The notes: a model not told the origin generated them from the letters alone. Shown: positions 6,926 to 16,750, numbered from the stretch's first letter. The stretch is 40,752 nucleotides of DNA from Lysinibacillus sp. (GCA_031181585.1 JAPSKP010000023.1:2247-42998), one strand, 5' to 3'. Translations and numbers: made by a program.

Positions 6926-9910
6926 CTAATACAAGCTTCTCTCACTTGTCGTCTTTTTAAAGACTACGCCTGTATCGAGTGCAGCGAAATGCTTTCTTCC
7001 GCATTTGATCTTTGCAAGCTCGGTCGGCCGGATGTCTTCAGAAGCTGTGCTGCCCTTCGTTTCCACAATGAAATACAGTCGTTCCTGGCCGAATTTTTCA
7101 AGCAGAATGGCCCAGTCCGGATTGTACGGTCCGAGCGGTGTTTTCACCTTGAACCAAGAAGGCAGCTTGATGTAGCTTTTCACGTTTTCATCCTGCTCAC
7201 ATTCCTTCACAAATGCGCGCTCTACCTCGGAGTCCACAATGATGTGCTTAAACGGCGAGCGGTCGCCCTTTACTTCCACTGTATTGTCCTTATAGCTGAT
7301 GAGCTCTTCTTGAAGAAACAGCTGCTGGTCATAGGCTTCCCCGCTTGGCAGCTTTTCGTATTTGACACCATCGACCATCGCCAGGCGTTTTGCTGCATTC
7401 AAAATACGTGCGGTCTGCATCATGTACAGCTGTGGATTGCGTTTGAAGTCCGTCAGCGTGCCACTTTCCTTTAGAATCGCGATAATCGTCTTTCGCGTGA
7501 GCTTCGTCTCATGCTGTAAATAGCTCACAATGTCAGGTACTTCCCGGTATTCTTGCTTAGACGCTTCAATACTAGTAACTGTTTGTTCTCCCGTATCAAT
7601 TCCTGATGCGGCCTGTACGAGACTTGCCTTCATGTATTCCAGTTTTGCAAGTCTTACTTCAAGCTCATCGGCCAGCTTCTCAGCGGCACTGTGGATGAAC
7701 TGTTCTGAATCAAACGATATGGAGTAGTTTGTTTTATATTTAATTTTCTCCCACAGCTCAAGGAACGGACCAGCAAGTGCCTCCTTTTTCACTTTGACAG
7801 AGACTCGCTCGTCCCGATTTTTAATATCGACCTTACTGCTGTCAAATTTCCGCTTGATTACTTCCAGCACCTTTTCCTTTACTCGTTCTCCAAGAGAGGT
7901 AAAACGTTCAGGCAGTTCAAACGTCCCTTCCTGAAGTGCCTTCGCTAATTTTTCTGTTCCTTTGCTGCGGCTATCGATATAACCGTTTTCGCGCATATAG
8001 CGGACAAGCTCTGTTGAATGCTCGCGCCCAAGCGGCTTTTTGATGCCCGTGTGCTCTTCAATCTCCAGGATAATCGCACTGAATACCATGTCATCAAACA
8101 TGCCGAACTGAACACCTTCCTCTTCATACTCGCGCTGCAGCCCTTTGGCAAAATCCTCATAGCTTTCATTTGCCATGACGGTCAGTGTGTTGACCTCAAA
8201 GCCTGGAACCCGCTCGCCTTGCTGATTGACGGCAATACGCAGGCCGCGGCCAATTTTCTGCCTTTTCGTAATCGTGTCCTTCGATTCAATGAGCGTGCAG
8301 ATCTGAAAGACATTCGGGTTGTCCCAGCCTTCCTTCAGTGCCGAGTGGGAGAAGATAAAGCGCAGCTTGTTCGCCCTTTTCACCTGGCCCTTTTCTTCAT
8401 CATAGAACGTCAGCAAGTCTTCCTTATCCTTCATAATGATTTGATACGTACTTTCATCCGCTTGCGTTTCGCCGCTTGTATTTTTCAATCTGCCTTTACC
8501 GTCCTGAGCGAAGTACCCGTCATGCACATCCGCAGCAAGGATTGCTCGGTCCCGCAGCGAGCGGTATTTGTCCAGGCTGATCAGCTGTTCGTATTCCTCT
8601 TCAAATATGCGGGCGTACTCGCCTTTTAGCGGACTGCCTGCCTCATCATACTGGCGGTAGTTTGCTACATTATCGAGGAAGAACAGGCTCAACACCTTGA
8701 TGCCGAGCGGATTTAGCGTAAGTTCCTTGTTCAGGTGTTCCTCAATCGTTTTGCGGATTTGGGCACGCTTGATCTGCCGGTCGTTTTCCACCGATTCCCG
8801 CAGCCTGATGATAGACGGCTCGCCTGATAGCTCGATGTATTCATTGCCGGGATCCGCGGAGATTTCCTTGACAAAGCCCAGCTTTTCATAGGTGGAAATT
8901 CGCTTCGATTTGATATACAAATCGTCGCCCTGCTTAAGTTTGATTTCCTTTTTTGTAATGTCCGTCTTGGACTTTTCATACATCTCTACGGTTGCCGTAA
9001 CAGCACTTTTTGTCGCTTTAATCGCCAGCAGCCGGATATATGCCTCGTTGCCGTCCGTATTGTGCCGAATGCCCGCTACCTCGATTTGCTTCACGAGCTT
9101 GTTCTCGTAAGCTTCTACCGGTCCTAACTTATAGAGCAGCGGGTAGTCCGTATTTTTATGTGTAGCCGAGTAGCGGAACGTAACAGCGGGATTTAATGCA
9201 GCAATCGCTTTTTTTGCATTATCCGTGTTGTCCACGCTTTGCGGCTCATCGATGACAACAACCGGATTCGTCTCTGCAATGAGCTCGATGGGTGCAATAC
9301 CGAACAAGGAGTCCATATCCTTACGGTAGATGATGTTCATATTGTCCTCGTTTTTACTGCTTTTCGAGAACGCCTGGATATTGATGACCATAATCTCAAT
9401 CGATTCGCTCTGCGCAAAATCACGGACTTCATTTAACCGCTTGCTGTCGTACATGAAGGAACGATAAATCAAACCGTTCAGCTGCGCTTTAAAGTAGTCC
9501 TTTGTTATTTCAAGTGTCTTCATGACACCTTCCTTTATGGCTACAGATGGGACGACAATAACAAACTTCGTAAAGCCGTACGACCGGTTTAATTCAAGAA
9601 TTGTCTTTAAATAGACGAATGTCTTACCCGTCCCTGTTTCCATTTCAATATTAAACTGCGGAAACGACCCCGGCAGCTCATCCGATACGGGAATTCCGTT
9701 ATCAATCTGGATTTGCTGGACATTCCGCAGCATGCGGGCACGGTCTTGTTCGACCCGGTTGCCGATTCCTTTTTCACCAAACAGCTTCCCTTGTTTGTCG
9801 TCACCTGCAATCGTAAAGTCCGACTTGCGGATTTGCTGCCCTTCAAATATGCGGATGACCGATTGAATGGCTTCTGTTTGATACGCTAATTCATCAAATT
9901 GTATTTTCAT
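6926..9910 (-). CDS. res: Type III restriction endonuclease subunit Res
   Basis: About 994 residues, normal for Res. Domain order: SF2 helicase motor with Walker A in METGTGKT (about 90-97), a motif II of the form VVIDEPQSVDN, motif III near FRYSATHKN, motif VI region KRQKIGRGLRIAVN, and a C-terminal PD-(D/E)xK nuclease with PDWAIL and VETKG. With Mod it forms the ATP-dependent complex that cleaves DNA after meeting two inversely oriented unmethylated sites. The start ATG at 9910 is preceded by AGAGGTGA; a GTG at 9919 lies inside that site and is less likely. The Shine-Dalgarno begins within the mod stop codon, implying translational coupling. Confidence 0.95.
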   Translation of the reverse strand: MKIQFDELAYQTEAIQSVIRIFEGQQIRKSDFTIAGDDKQGKLFGEKGIGNRVEQDRARMLRNVQQIQIDNGIPVSDELPGSFPQFNIEMETGTGKTFVYLKTILELNRSYGFTKFVIVVPSVAIKEGVMKTLEITKDYFKAQLNGLIYRSFMYDSKRLNEVRDFAQSESIEIMVINIQAFSKSSKNEDNMNIIYRKDMDSLFGIAPIELIAETNPVVVIDEPQSVDNTDNAKKAIAALNPAVTFRYSATHKNTDYPLLYKLGPVEAYENKLVKQIEVAGIRHNTDGNEAYIRLLAIKATKSAVTATVEMYEKSKTDITKKEIKLKQGDDLYIKSKRISTYEKLGFVKEISADPGNEYIELSGEPSIIRLRESVENDRQIKRAQIRKTIEEHLNKELTLNPLGIKVLSLFFLDNVANYRQYDEAGSPLKGEYARIFEEEYEQLISLDKYRSLRDRAILAADVHDGYFAQDGKGRLKNTSGETQADESTYQIIMKDKEDLLTFYDEEKGQVKRANKLRFIFSHSALKEGWDNPNVFQICTLIESKDTITKRQKIGRGLRIAVNQQGERVPGFEVNTLTVMANESYEDFAKGLQREYEEEGVQFGMFDDMVFSAIILEIEEHTGIKKPLGREHSTELVRYMRENGYIDSRSKGTEKLAKALQEGTFELPERFTSLGERVKEKVLEVIKRKFDSSKVDIKNRDERVSVKVKKEALAGPFLELWEKIKYKTNYSISFDSEQFIHSAAEKLADELEVRLAKLEYMKASLVQAASGIDTGEQTVTSIEASKQEYREVPDIVSYLQHETKLTRKTIIAILKESGTLTDFKRNPQLYMMQTARILNAAKRLAMVDGVKYEKLPSGEAYDQQLFLQEELISYKDNTVEVKGDRSPFKHIIVDSEVERAFVKECEQDENVKSYIKLPSWFKVKTPLGPYNPDWAILLEKFGQERLYFIVETKGSTASEDIRPTELAKIKCGRKHFAALDTGVVFKKTTSERSLY

Positions 9911-9921
9911 GCTGCTCACCT

Positions 9922-11862
9922 CTAAATAGACAGCAGATTATCTTCTGGATAACCCGCATCCTTTAGGTATTCGTAGCAGTTCAGTTTCTCTGCATCATTG
10001 CCGCCAAAGCCTGCATCCTTGAAAATCACAGAACCCATTCCAGCTCCTGACTTCTTCTGCGCTTCAACAATCGCCGCTGCAATTTGCCGGTCAATGTGAT
10101 CATCAAGGCAAATAAACAAACGTCCGTGTGCGACATTGTAGATATTCTTTCCGTCCACCTGGAACACAGCAACTGGACTTGTAAGCTCTAATCCATTCTT
10201 CAGCATCATTTCATAGACAATATCAAGCTCGGAGCGTCCCTCAACAAAGACCTCTTCAAACAGTTCTAGCTCGTCCGCAAGATGATCAAAATCTGTATTC
10301 CAGTCACGGATATTCGACTTATCAAGCTTGAGCACCTTAAAGCCGGTATCGAGTTTTTCAGGATTCAGCTGGTCATTCCCTAATAATCCTGCATTTTTCA
10401 CGCTTTCTATCATGGCTTCCTTTATTTTCTCTCCAGATCGGCGGATCCGCTCTTCGCCGATATCGCAGATCGTACTGTAGCCGTCCGCATTTTCTGCAAG
10501 CGGTTCAGGCAGCTGCACAAGAATAAAGCGGCGGCTTTTCCCATCCTCGGCATTTCGCTTCATCACCGCATGTGCTGTTGTGGCAGAGCCGGAAAAGAAG
10601 TCAAGGATGATTTCGTTTTCCTCTGTCACGACACGGTCAATTAAGTACTGAATCAGATTGACAGGCTTTGAATAATCAAATATATTCCCCATCCCGATAC
10701 TATCGAGGAATTTTGAAGCCTGTGTACTCGAGTATTCCTCGATGATTCCAAGCGGCCGCTGTGTGCGGGTGATCAGATGACCGTCATTGTCCATCTTTAA
10801 ATATTGCTTTGTGTATACTGTCCAGACGTCCTTTGAATCCTTTTGGATAACGATGAAATCATTTTCAACACCCCATTTGAATTTCGTCTCAGACCAGCGC
10901 CAGCAAGCCTTTTTGCCATTGTTGTTGTCAGCCGGGTAAACACTTGTCCCGTCCGGTGCTTGTATTGGATAATCGAGCGACTGGGAATACTGGATCGAAC
11001 CCATGCCAAGCTTTTGCAGGTAATACGGCCCCCGTACACTTTCATGCTGATCCTTCAGTTTATAGCGGTCCTCATTACTGATAGCCACCCCTGTTATATC
11101 AAGCTTTTCAATCGATTTCGCGTAGCAGACGATATACTCATGCTTAATACGGAACAGCCGTGAATCGGAGCTGCCGCCTCCCTCTTTGTTTGCCCACACG
11201 AGATTTGCAACAAAATTGTGCTGTCCGAAAATCTCGTCACATACTTTGATCAGGTTGCTCTGCTCATGGTCATCGATGCTGATAAAAATAACGCCGTCTT
11301 CCTTCAATAAATTACGGGCAAGCTTCAAACGCGGGTAAATCATATTCAGCCAGTCCGAATGGAAGCGTCCATTGCTTTCTGTATTCGTCGCCATACGGTT
11401 GCCTTCCGAATCAACCTGCCCTGTCTGCTCCAGGTAGTTGTCGACCCCTTTAGAAAAATTATCCTTATAGACGAAATCCTTGCCGGTATTGTACGGCGGA
11501 TCAATATAAATCATTTTGATTTTGTTGTTATATGATTTTTGGAGAAGCTTGAGGACTTCGAGGTTATCCCCTTCGATATAAAGATTTTGTGTTGTATCAA
11601 AATCCTTGCTCTTCCCTGGAAGCGGCCGCAGTGTTCCCTTTGACGGTTTTTGCGCACCAAGCAAAGCCTCTTTCTTGCCATTCCAGCTGAAGAAATAGCG
11701 CTCATTACCCTGTTCGACTGCTTCGCCAAGCAGCGTACGAAGCTGGTCAAAATCAATACGTCCACCTTCCGTTACGACCTCTGGAAACAGCTCGGCCAGC
11801 TTTCTGCTATTCGTTTTTGTGAAGTCCGTAGATTCGCCGGACATTTTATGGTACATAGTCAT
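9922..11862 (-). CDS. mod: Type III DNA methyltransferase subunit Mod
   Basis: 646 residues. Catalytic motif DPPYNTGKDF (121-130) precedes the AdoMet-binding motif DFFSGS (421-426), the beta-class order found in type III Mod. The intervening 200 residues should hold the target-recognition domain. It methylates the N6 of adenine in an asymmetric site on one strand and supplies sequence specificity to Res. ATG at 11862 with GGAG upstream. First gene of the mod-res operon. I saw no simple-sequence repeat that would make it phase-variable. Confidence 0.95.
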   Translation of the reverse strand: MTMYHKMSGESTDFTKTNSRKLAELFPEVVTEGGRIDFDQLRTLLGEAVEQGNERYFFSWNGKKEALLGAQKPSKGTLRPLPGKSKDFDTTQNLYIEGDNLEVLKLLQKSYNNKIKMIYIDPPYNTGKDFVYKDNFSKGVDNYLEQTGQVDSEGNRMATNTESNGRFHSDWLNMIYPRLKLARNLLKEDGVIFISIDDHEQSNLIKVCDEIFGQHNFVANLVWANKEGGGSSDSRLFRIKHEYIVCYAKSIEKLDITGVAISNEDRYKLKDQHESVRGPYYLQKLGMGSIQYSQSLDYPIQAPDGTSVYPADNNNGKKACWRWSETKFKWGVENDFIVIQKDSKDVWTVYTKQYLKMDNDGHLITRTQRPLGIIEEYSSTQASKFLDSIGMGNIFDYSKPVNLIQYLIDRVVTEENEIILDFFSGSATTAHAVMKRNAEDGKSRRFILVQLPEPLAENADGYSTICDIGEERIRRSGEKIKEAMIESVKNAGLLGNDQLNPEKLDTGFKVLKLDKSNIRDWNTDFDHLADELELFEEVFVEGRSELDIVYEMMLKNGLELTSPVAVFQVDGKNIYNVAHGRLFICLDDHIDRQIAAAIVEAQKKSGAGMGSVIFKDAGFGGNDAEKLNCYEYLKDAGYPEDNLLSI

Positions 11863-12251
11863 TCTCCATTTCTATTGCTGAATTTCATTGACTGATCGGT
11901 TTCTTTTTCTATTAATCTACTAAAAAGTATCTTTAAGAACGAGCCACGCTGCACTCGCTTTATGTAAGTGTTTGTCCACTCTTCATTGTAGACAATTTTT
12001 CTTGTAAAAACAAAGTGGAATCTCTTCCAGTATAAGTGGGAGAAGCAGTCAGACCATCTGTTGGGTAGATGGGGGAATTTTTTAGTGGGGAGCATAGGAA
12101 AGAAGGCGAGCGTAAGAGCGGCTAGAGAACAACAATGGAAGAGGCTGAGGAATTTTATCGTTTGTAAACTCAAAAATATCTTAACCAGTTCTCACTTTTA
12201 CGGAGGTTTTGGCTTTGCTGGCAAGCATATGGTATCACAGCTGCTAACTCT
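11863..12251. other. 389-base gap upstream of mod, no supported gene
   Basis: This stretch should carry the mod promoter. A long plus-strand frame from about 11993 to 12255 and a minus-strand frame across the same bases are both open, but neither has a Shine-Dalgarno, a recognisable motif or convincing composition. I call no gene. Confidence 0.4.
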
Positions 12252-12476
12252 TTAGAAAAAGGAATCCTTCTCTTTTACAGCTACAACAATAATCGCAGCT
12301 AGTATGAACAAAAAACCGGCGCTTGTCGTCCATTTTGAATCCTTTTCCTTTGGGATCCCTCTAATAACAAGCGAACAAAGAACTGAAATTAACAGGAAAG
12401 CAAGCGTGTTAAAATAGCCGGTGAATAGCATCGCAAGCATAATAACAAAGTAAACGGCTCCTACTGTCAGCATCAT
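12252..12476 (-). CDS. Small hydrophobic membrane protein
   Basis: 74 residues with three hydrophobic stretches (about 4-20, 22-38 and 50-66) separated by short charged loops (GIPKEKDSK). A GGAAGGGG sequence sits about 9 bases before the ATG at 12476. Likely an integral membrane protein; family not recognised. The following gap 12477-12718 contains no gene that I can support. Confidence 0.6.
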   Translation of the reverse strand: MMLTVGAVYFVIMLAMLFTGYFNTLAFLLISVLCSLVIRGIPKEKDSKWTTSAGFLFILAAIIVVAVKEKDSFF

Positions 12477-12718
12477 TTTGTACTACCCCTTCCTATAATC
12501 TACACATACCTTGGCGAACCGTCCATATATCGGCCGGTCCTTTTCGTTTAAGCAAGCATTCACTTCCGAATGAGGTTTGTTATATGTAACAAAAAAGGCT
12601 TCTCTCAGCAGGCGGAAAATCTTCCCACCATGCTTCAAAGCCTTTGCGAATTTCTTGAAAATTATTCAACCCTTATAAATCTGAGACGAATAAACCGTTC
12701 TAGATTTTCTGCGGTTCC

Positions 12719-13216
12719 TTATAAAAGCTTCGCCATATAATATTCATCGGCGTAGGCTCCATCAATGAACAGTGAGTGCTTTTTTACTCCTTCCGTCTCA
12801 TAACCCATTTTTTCATAAAGCTTGTACGCCTGTTCGTTCGTTGAGATCACCGTCAGCTCGACGCGGTGAATCTCCCTTTCCTTCGCCCAGCGATGGGCAT
12901 ATTCAAACAGTGATTTCCCCACACCTTTCCCGCGGCTTTCGCTATGTACGCCGATTGCAACGCTTACTCTATGGGAAACACGTTTTGGCTTTACTTCTCC
13001 CTGCATAATAAGATAGCCCAGGATTTTGCCTTCTTCCACGGCTACAAACAGCTCAGAGTGCTCCTTTCCGTTCATCACATCGATGAACCGCTGGAATTGT
13101 TCAGCCGTCATTTCCCGTTCTCCTGGTCCATACATCATGAAGTTTGACGCTTCCGCATCCTTCATCACTTCCACGATTTGTGCAGCGTCGTCACTTATTG
13201 CAGTCCTTACTATCAT
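12719..13216 (-). CDS. GNAT-family N-acetyltransferase
   Basis: 165 residues from the ATG at 13216, which has GGGGAG at a normal distance; an in-frame GTG at 13225 overlaps that site. The acetyl-CoA motif is SRGKGVGKSLFEYA (Q/R-x-x-G-x-G), with the preceding strand VSVAIGVHSE and the later YKLYEKMGYETEGVKKH typical of RimI/PhnO-like acetyltransferases. Acceptor unknown. Confidence 0.88.
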   Translation of the reverse strand: MIVRTAISDDAAQIVEVMKDAEASNFMMYGPGEREMTAEQFQRFIDVMNGKEHSELFVAVEEGKILGYLIMQGEVKPKRVSHRVSVAIGVHSESRGKGVGKSLFEYAHRWAKEREIHRVELTVISTNEQAYKLYEKMGYETEGVKKHSLFIDGAYADEYYMAKLL

Positions 13217-13270
13217 AGTCTTCACTCCCCTATAGTAAATCGGAGCAGCTAGATTGCAGCTTCCGGTACC

Positions 13271-13549
13271 TTATTCTACCATTTTAATATTCACATATAC
13301 TAGCAGCCCAAGCAAAATCACTACACTCGCAATAATAAGGTATTCTTCTGGATGTACGTCGACAAATCCTCCAATGATCAGCATTGCTCCAAGTAAAATT
13401 TGCGCTCCTCCGACAAGGTTGGCTAGCTTTTCTTTGTCCTTTACCCGCCTTTCGTTAAAGCCGGAAAGCAGCCAAGTCATTTTCTTTACGCCGACAAAAT
13501 AGCCAATTGTTAGAAGGAGTAACCCAATGATAATTAAATTAATATTCAC
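13271..13549 (-). CDS. DUF3784-like small membrane protein
   Basis: 92 residues. Three transmembrane segments: about 3-18, 47-63 and 70-88. Between the first and second is the conserved-looking cytoplasmic segment GVKKMTWLLSGFNERRVKDK, which I associate with DUF3784 proteins of Firmicutes. Function is unknown for the family. GTG at 13549 lies 7 bases after GGAGG; a TTG just before it is the alternative. Confidence 0.7.
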   Translation of the reverse strand: MNINLIIIGLLLLTIGYFVGVKKMTWLLSGFNERRVKDKEKLANLVGGAQILLGAMLIIGGFVDVHPEEYLIIASVVILLGLLVYVNIKMVE

Positions 13550-13598
13550 CAAAAAACCTCCTTTGTTTTGCTTTAAATTGATGATAATTTACCCTCTT

Positions 13599-14015
13599 TT
13601 ATGAGAGAGTTACTTCCGAAAAGATAAAATTTGTCTTAGTATGTGCCAGTGGCTGCAGTTCGTCAATCAACTTTTCCGCATCTTCAAATGTTTGAAAATG
13701 TGCCTTCAGCAAAAAGCAGGCTTCACCGGCAATCCGGTAGCAGAAGTCAATAGTTGGATAGGTCTGAATCTGCTGCTTAAAATCGGTATACCGGTTATTT
13801 TTAATCGTCGCCTCAATAATGGCTTCAATCGGATAACCCATTTTCTTTACATCAATGTCGATCGTAAATCCTTTGATGATTCCCTGCTCTTCCAGCTGGC
13901 GCACCCGCTCCCTGACAGCGGGCGGTGATAGATGCACCCTTCTGCTGAGCTCACTTATAGAAATTCTACTATCCTTCTTCAATTGTTCTATAATCAGTTC
14001 ATTTATGGTATCCAT
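13599..14015 (-). CDS. Lrp/AsnC-family transcriptional regulator
   Basis: 138 residues: N-terminal helix-turn-helix (RISISELSRRVHLSPPAVRE at about 17-36), a linker strand with GIIKGFTIDIDVKKMGYPI, and a C-terminal RAM domain ending in the TNFIFSEV strand. Family members form octamers and respond to amino acids. It lies back to back with the AhpD-like gene at 14123 (107-base gap), which is a plausible target besides itself. Confidence 0.9.
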   Translation of the reverse strand: MDTINELIIEQLKKDSRISISELSRRVHLSPPAVRERVRQLEEQGIIKGFTIDIDVKKMGYPIEAIIEATIKNNRYTDFKQQIQTYPTIDFCYRIAGEACFLLKAHFQTFEDAEKLIDELQPLAHTKTNFIFSEVTLS

Positions 14016-14122
14016 TTCAACTGAATTCCTTTCTATTCGGAAAGTTTCATAAGCTTTTTTCCTTCAATTCGCTATGTAGTGCTTCTTCCCTCTATTCTAT
14101 AATCAGTACAGGAGGGATCAAC

Positions 14123-14533
14123 ATGACACTTATACCATTACATGAAACAGGCGAGACGCCGTTTCAACAATTGCTTGCTTATAATCAAGACATCCAGGCT
14201 GCCTGGGCTCAGCTTGGCAGCACGCTTGAAAAAGACCAATGGCTGTCCGCCAAGCTAAAAGAGGAAGTTCGCCGAACGCTTGCGCAAAAAAACGGCTGCG
14301 AATATTGTAAAGCAAAAGGCAAGCCCAATCCGGCAGACTATGATGAGAAAACAGCCGTTTGTACCGGCTTTGCGGAAGCCTTTCTCGCATCAAAGGGCCA
14401 AACCTCCGCAAGCATTACAGCTGTTTTAAAGGACTACCTATCGGATGCTGAAATCAGCGAACTGCTGGCATTCATTTGCTTTACGACTGCCTCTCAATAT
14501 TTTGGCGCGTTAATGCAGTTGCAAGCGCAATAG
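14123..14533 (+). CDS. Carboxymuconolactone decarboxylase/AhpD-like protein
   Basis: 136 residues, all-helical, with a CxxC pair in NGCEYCKAKG (C59, C62) at the position used by AhpD-like peroxidase-associated disulfide proteins. The histidine normally found shortly after CxxC in AhpD is not present, so peroxidase coupling is uncertain. AGGAGGG precedes the ATG. Divergent from the Lrp/AsnC gene, convergent with the TetR gene. Confidence 0.75.
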   Translation: MTLIPLHETGETPFQQLLAYNQDIQAAWAQLGSTLEKDQWLSAKLKEEVRRTLAQKNGCEYCKAKGKPNPADYDEKTAVCTGFAEAFLASKGQTSASITAVLKDYLSDAEISELLAFICFTTASQYFGALMQLQAQ

Positions 14534-14540
14534 CCGAAAA

Positions 14541-14580
14541 TAAAAGATGCCGGACTAACGCTCTTAGCCGTTAGCCCGGC
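14541..14580 (-). terminator. Terminator between the AhpD-like and tetR genes
   Basis: Inverted repeat GCCGGACTAACG / CGTTAGCCCGGC (one mismatch) around a 7-base loop. On the minus strand it is followed by ATCTTTTA, so it mainly serves tetR; it may slow transcription from the other side too. Confidence 0.65.
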
Positions 14581-14594
14581 GAAACTACTTCTCG

Positions 14595-15143
14595 TTATTC
14601 TTTCTTGTAAAGCCGTGCAATCTGCTCTGCAACATATTCAGAACTAAATTGAATACCGTCCTTTACCCACCACATAATAATTCCTAACAGGGACGCTCCG
14701 ATAATATCCAGCGATACAAGATTTGGCGGCAAGTCTTCTCCCCGCGCGTCTCTTCTAGCTTGAATTGTTTTCTTTAATAAATTCGTAAGGCTCGTCTTAA
14801 ACCCTTTATGCTCAACCAATACTGCAAACAGTTTACGATATTCATAAATATAGTCTAAAAAAGCTACCAGCTGCTCATGTTCATTAGATCGCGGAATCTT
14901 TAAGAGTGGGTCAACTTTTTTTGACAACTCGTCAAATATTTCATGAACAATTTGACGCAGCAGGTCATTGATATCCTCGTAATGTAAATAAAACGTCGCA
15001 CGGTTCAGTTCGGCACGGTTTGTGATTTTTTGGACCGTTAATTGTGATACATCCTCATTTTCCGCAAGCAGCGTAAACACTGCCTCCTTCAACATTCGTC
15101 TTGAACGGATGGAGCGCGGATCTTCTTTTTTCATGGTAAACAA
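14595..15143 (-). CDS. TetR/AcrR-family repressor of the adjacent drug exporter
   Basis: 182 residues. The N-terminal helix-turn-helix reads LTVQKITNRAELNRATFYLH (about 35-54), followed by YEDINDLL; the C-terminal ligand domain is helical. A TTG at 15143 sits 5-6 bases after AGAAGGGA, while the ATG at 15134 is 14 bases away, so TTG is the better start. It faces the DHA2 exporter across a perfect palindrome and very likely represses it and itself, releasing on binding a toxic compound. Confidence 0.88.
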   Translation of the reverse strand: MFTMKKEDPRSIRSRRMLKEAVFTLLAENEDVSQLTVQKITNRAELNRATFYLHYEDINDLLRQIVHEIFDELSKKVDPLLKIPRSNEHEQLVAFLDYIYEYRKLFAVLVEHKGFKTSLTNLLKKTIQARRDARGEDLPPNLVSLDIIGASLLGIIMWWVKDGIQFSSEYVAEQIARLYKKE

Positions 15144-15177
15144 ATACTTCCCTTCTATCGATTAATCCCTTTTTCAT

Positions 15178-15213
15178 CAACAATTGTTGACTATTCGTTG
15201 TATAGTCAACAAT
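15178..15213. promoter_or_regulatory. TetR operator candidate
   Basis: Perfect inverted repeat: ATTGTTGACTAT (15183-15194) and ATAGTCAACAAT (15202-15213), 12-base arms with a 7-base spacer. A second overlapping perfect palindrome CAACAATTGTTG covers 15178-15189. It lies between tetR and the exporter, with TTGACT/TATAGT-like promoter hexamers embedded in the arms. Confidence 0.8.
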
Positions 15214-15307
15214 TTCTCCAAAATTGCGGATAGGATTCTTCCAGCTATATTGCTATTATCTATTTTATCGACATTCCGTCAATAAAACAATATAGAAAGG
15301 ACTACTT

Positions 15308-16750
15308 ATGGCACAACAACAAAAAGAAATCAAAAAAGGGATTTTACTAACGGTCCTGATCGTCGGGTGTTTCCTTTCGACATTAAATCAGACATTACTA
15401 AATGTAGCACTCAGTAGTCTAAAAGATGCCTTCGAGGTAGAGGCGACAACTGTCCAGTGGCTTGCTACAGGGTTCATGCTCGTAAACGGCGTGCTCGTTC
15501 CCATTACAGCTTATTTGATGAAACGCTTTACAACACGGCAGCTGTTCATCAGTGCCATGCTGTTTCTACTCGTTGGTTCCATCATCTGTGCTGCTGCCCC
15601 TATCTTTGGTGTACTCCTTGCAGGACGCATGATCCAGGCAGCTGGTGCCGGTATTTTGATGCCCCTTATGATGGGGGTTGTCCTCGCGGTAATCCCTCAG
15701 GAAAAGCGTGGTAGTGCCATGGGCTTCCTTGGCCTCGCCATCATTTTCGCACCGGCTATCGCGCCGACTCTATCCGGTTTTGTCATCGACTACTATTCAT
15801 GGCGCTGGCTGTTCATCGGGCTATCGGTTCTGTCTCTGCTCGTTATCCTGCTCGCTTTGAAATACTTGGTCAATGTATCGGAAACGGCAAAGGCAAAACT
15901 AGATGTATTCAGTGTCATCTTATCGACAGTCGGATTTGGCCTTATTTTATACGGATTCAGTAACGCAGGAAGTAAAGGATGGGACGACTGGATCGTTATT
16001 CTATCTATTGTCATCGGGGTTGCCGTAACAGCCGGTTTCTGTATTCGCCAGGTTAAATCAGACGACCCGCTGCTGAATCTATCGGTCTTCACTAATAAAG
16101 TATTTACTCTAACTTCTATCATTAATGTAGCGGTTACGATGATGATGTATGCGGACATGATTTTACTGCCAATCTACCTGCAGGACGGCCGAGGATTTAC
16201 GGCATTTGACGCCGGACTTATTTTGCTGCCGGGGGCGATCATCAACGCCCTGATGTCTCCTGTGACCGGGAAGCTCTATGACCGCTTCGGCGCAAAACCG
16301 CTCTTTATTACAGGTCTGCTATTTATCATCCCGTCGATGTGGGCTGTCACAGACTTATCTGAGACAACATCCTTTATGTATGTAACGATCCGGACCATTT
16401 TCCTGCGTATCGGCTTGAGCTTTATTACGATGCCGCTGAATACTGCCGGGCTGAATGCCTTACCGAAAGAACTGGGTACTCACGGTTCTGCTGTAAACAA
16501 TACGATTCGTCAGATTGCCGGTGCAATCGGTACAGCTGTCATCGTAACCATTTATACTGGACAGGCAACTTCCCACGCCGAAACAGTTATCGTGAACAAT
16601 CCATCTGCCTCAGCTGAGACTATCTCTTCTCTAGCATCCATGCTCGGTTCAGGAGATGCCTATTATTTCATGACAATCCTTGCGATTATTGCGCTGATCC
16701 TGACCTTGTTTATGCCGAAGAAAAAGCAGGAAGTACAACAAGCTAAATAG
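15308..16750 (+). CDS. DHA2-family (14-TM) MFS multidrug exporter
   Basis: 480 residues with about 14 hydrophobic helices. Motif C of drug/proton antiporters is visible (GLAIIFAPAIAPTLSGFVID, about 141-160) as is the NVALSSL start of TM1 and motif-A like loops (MKRFTTRQLF, YDRFGAKPLF). EmrB/QacA/LmrB-type exporters use proton motive force to expel lipophilic drugs. AGAAAGGA precedes the ATG. Under the predicted control of the divergent TetR; followed by a strong terminator. Confidence 0.93.
   Translation: MAQQQKEIKKGILLTVLIVGCFLSTLNQTLLNVALSSLKDAFEVEATTVQWLATGFMLVNGVLVPITAYLMKRFTTRQLFISAMLFLLVGSIICAAAPIFGVLLAGRMIQAAGAGILMPLMMGVVLAVIPQEKRGSAMGFLGLAIIFAPAIAPTLSGFVIDYYSWRWLFIGLSVLSLLVILLALKYLVNVSETAKAKLDVFSVILSTVGFGLILYGFSNAGSKGWDDWIVILSIVIGVAVTAGFCIRQVKSDDPLLNLSVFTNKVFTLTSIINVAVTMMMYADMILLPIYLQDGRGFTAFDAGLILLPGAIINALMSPVTGKLYDRFGAKPLFITGLLFIIPSMWAVTDLSETTSFMYVTIRTIFLRIGLSFITMPLNTAGLNALPKELGTHGSAVNNTIRQIAGAIGTAVIVTIYTGQATSHAETVIVNNPSASAETISSLASMLGSGDAYYFMTILAIIALILTLFMPKKKQEVQQAK

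Noticed and set aside
7945-8629. Long open frames on both strands across the res gene
   Set aside because: They are shadows of the strongly coding res frame, without Shine-Dalgarno sequences or recognisable motifs.
9922-11862. Phase-variable simple repeat in mod, as known for some type III systems
   Set aside because: I found no tetra- or pentanucleotide tract in the gene or its 5' end.
11859-12255. Overlapping open frames on both strands upstream of mod, including a basic plus-strand product rich in K, W and R
   Set aside because: No ribosome-binding site, no motif, and both strands are open over the same bases. Possibly an old relic, but not supportable.
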